This document shows, piece after piece, positions 62,301-64,000 of a stretch of DNA of 64,000 nucleotides. Each line of letters begins with the position of its first letter. Position 1 is the first letter of the stretch. This DNA comes from Paulownia fortunei (Eukaryota > Streptophyta > Magnoliopsida > Lamiales > Paulowniaceae): contig JAGSPU010000054.1 of NCBI GenBank assembly GCA_019321725.1, positions 496,001 to 560,000 on the forward strand, given 5' to 3'. The notes beneath the pieces are model-generated. The model made no database searches. It worked only from the letters and a program-made list of their open reading frames with translations, and was not told the origin of the DNA. The position numbers were made by a program, and so were the translations under genes.

Positions 62301-63135
62301 AGCACCTTCTGGCAAGAACTTGCAAAATGCAGAAGATGTAGTGACGAAGAATAACATTGTTAAAAGCCAGAGGGCTCTCAAGCAAGCGCAAGAGGGCAAC
62401 AAGTGTGTCACTCTTTACAACATTGTCACAATCGGATCGACTAGTCATCTGAGATAGGCGCAAAGCACAGACACCTAATTTGGTTTGTCCTATAAAGAAA
62501 GAATATGAGCTGATTCAGAATGCAAAGCATGCTAAGCTGGATAAAGTTTTCCAAAATAACCAACAATAAGGCATGTGATTAGAAAAGTTATTTTATTGGG
62601 CCAAATAAGGAAAGGAATGGAAAAATGCAATCAACAAGTGAGTGGTGGGGGGAAGGCAAAGTATATGAAAAAAACCTCGCAGAGAAATGTCGTCGTTAAG
62701 GTATCTGATGAACAGTGTCAGTGCTGCATCAGTTCCTTTACACTGAAATTCAAGTTCAACAAGGGCTCTGTTTGCAGCAACTCGATTTGCCACGTCTTTG
62801 ATACCCGATATGGTTTAATAAGTTCAATGATACGATCCTGAATATGTCAGCACACACCATGTCAGGAGTGACAAGTTACGTACACATCGAAGAGCACAAA
62901 AAAACTTACAAGAGGTATGAACTCTGATAGTTTGATTGCCATTTGAGTCAGTGATTGGATACAGCTGATTGTCAAAATTCCATTGTGGCTTGGCATCAAC
63001 CTATTATTCACAATTTCGAAAACAGAGTTTTACATAAAGAGACGTGTTTTTGCAACCAATGATCAATAAGTGGTACCTGTCGAATTGCAAAAGACGATCA
63101 AGTCGCTTCAGAAGGGAAGGTAAGTAAATGATACT
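59388..63135 (-). CDS. TAF2: Transcription initiation factor TFIID subunit 2 (TAF2), 3' part; multiple frame disruptions
   Basis: Exons seen: 63077-63135, 62910-63000, 62676-62837, 62306-62489, 59388-60925; the gene continues beyond the right edge. The encoded end of TAF2 includes LPSLLKRLDRLLQFDR, LMPSHNGILTISCIQSLTQM, DRIIELIKPYRVSKTWQ, RVAANRALVELEFQCKGTDA, LTLFIRYLNDDISLRG, TKLGVCALRLSQMTSRSD, SPLAFNNVILRHYIFCILQV, APTLYGVPRDETLRMGHTKT. A charged Lys/Glu-rich tail follows (DDPERMEMKRQKKEKKRKEK) and the ending is KIKIKFKNRTLGKP with stop 59388-59390. Known: TAF2 is an aminopeptidase-like TFIID subunit contacting promoter DNA; the catalytic-fold part is outside the window. Exon 62676-62837 is one base short (near 62786). 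The last exon changes frame at least six times (about 60720, 60262, 60171, 60095, 59714, 59633) and has an in-frame TAG near 59842. Most shifts fit one lost base; two need one extra or two lost bases. Confidence 0.85.
60926..62305 (-). other. TAF2 intron before the last exon
   Basis: A 1.38-kb intron between exon 62306-62489 (donor gtgcttat) and the last exon (acceptor tatttag at 60926-60932). AT-rich, with no recognised gene. Confidence 0.7.
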
Positions 63136-64000
63136 CTGCCACAAGATCAACAAGCAGCAGAAAGTTAAGCTACAAAACCAAACCATTGTTCCGTCTCTCT
63201 GAATTAAGCCTAGTAACAGCATTACATAAAGATACAGAAATAACAAACCAAAATAAAAAAGGATGACAATAACATAAACAAATTGCTAACATATCTATTA
63301 ATCAACTTGTTCCTTGTATATCCATCCAGTAAATTATGGATTCAAGTCCAAAACTTGAAATTGATACCTAAATGTAGTAGTCCTGTCAAAATCTTATGAT
63401 TAGCATAGAATCTTTTTGAAATCTATGTGTACCCAACTTATCTCCCTTTTCATATTTTTGTGCACTCCGTTTTTGTTCATGTACTAAAAATTAAACTAAC
63501 TTTTCAGCACTACAACAGAGTACACCAACAACTTCCCAGGCAGAGAGCATTTCAAAAAACTGCACAATAATATTTAATAAGTAAACATTTGCATGTGAAA
63601 AAATAAGTATACAGAAAATAGAAACATCATACAAGAAGCCTTATTTTGGAACCTTCATGCAAAATCGGAAGCATGGAATTTCATCCACTCCCAGTAAGTT
63701 AAAAAATGATTGGCTTGCAGAATTGTTCAACTCATTGAGGAGATAACACACCTAGAACACTTAAGAACACATAATGAAGTCCTTTGAATATAAATTCGGT
63801 GTTGAGTGAGACGCAATTGAATTAGTCCACATTTCGCACATTCAACACGAGTCAACCGAAAACATGAATCAATTTCATATTAGTTTTTCATAGAACAATA
63901 TAAGACAATGGTGTGAGACATCGTCAAAACCAAACTTAAGTTCTGAGTATCATCAGCTTTATTAACTACTCCAATTGTGCTTAAGGTGAAAAGTGTACTC
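63136..64000 (-). other. Probable TAF2 intron running off the right edge
   Basis: Upstream of the exon acceptor at 63136 (gtggcag) I could not recognise the preceding TAF2 coding text, so this is probably intron. A short frame near 63490-63555 on the minus strand has no TAF2-like content. Confidence 0.5.

Noticed and set aside
1..64000. CRISPR arrays, operons, phage or plasmid features
   Set aside because: The sequence is plant nuclear; the tandem repeats lack CRISPR spacing and no prokaryotic genes are present.
1..64000. tRNA, rRNA or snRNA genes
   Set aside because: I saw no cloverleaf A/B-box pair or rRNA-like block by eye; a tRNAscan-SE and Infernal run would settle it.

Overview
The window is nuclear DNA from a flowering plant, most likely a eudicot. 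It shows intron-rich genes with GT-AG junctions, AT-rich spacers, many microsatellites and small foldback elements, and protein families specific to land plants (SPINDLY, NAC, CASP-like, TBL). No prokaryotic, viral or organelle block was seen. The exact taxon cannot be read from the sequence; an asterid is only a guess.

Layout, left to right. A decayed TBL/PMR5-type acetyltransferase fragment lies at about 236-640 (+). A plastid-type LETM1-like gene of 18 coding exons occupies 692-17885 (-), with TGGGCC motifs upstream. A single-exon F-box gene lies at 22491-23490 (+). A small organelle-type RRM protein gene lies at 26631-29580 (-). A CASP-like membrane protein gene lies at 31803-32566 (-). 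The cyclophilin CYP18-2/PPIL1 gene lies at 34307-36505 (+). SPINDLY (O-fucosyltransferase of gibberellin signalling) has 17 coding exons at 38058-48163 (-) and a probable 5'UTR exon near 50.7 kb. A NAC090-like transcription factor lies at 54963-57070 (-). The 3' part of TFIID subunit TAF2 lies at 59388-63135 (-) and continues past the right edge. The genes are functionally unrelated, as is usual in a plant chromosome; no cluster or operon is implied.

The strongest unexpected signal is that seven of the eight recognisable genes need one or more single-base corrections to keep their conserved reading frames. Almost every event is a missing base, often in a short homopolymer, while splice sites and protein motifs stay intact. 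This looks like residual consensus error in a long-read or pyrosequencing assembly rather than eight decaying genes, but a few events could be real. In the NAC gene three losses cancel, so an open frame survives across a scrambled DNA-binding segment; an automatic annotation would probably accept it.

Other points of interest are two foldback (MITE-like) elements, one inside a NAC intron with a perfect 21-bp hairpin core; a GC-AG intron in SPINDLY; several intronic tandem repeats; and CA/GT repeats in or beside two gene starts. I found no convincing new biological system.
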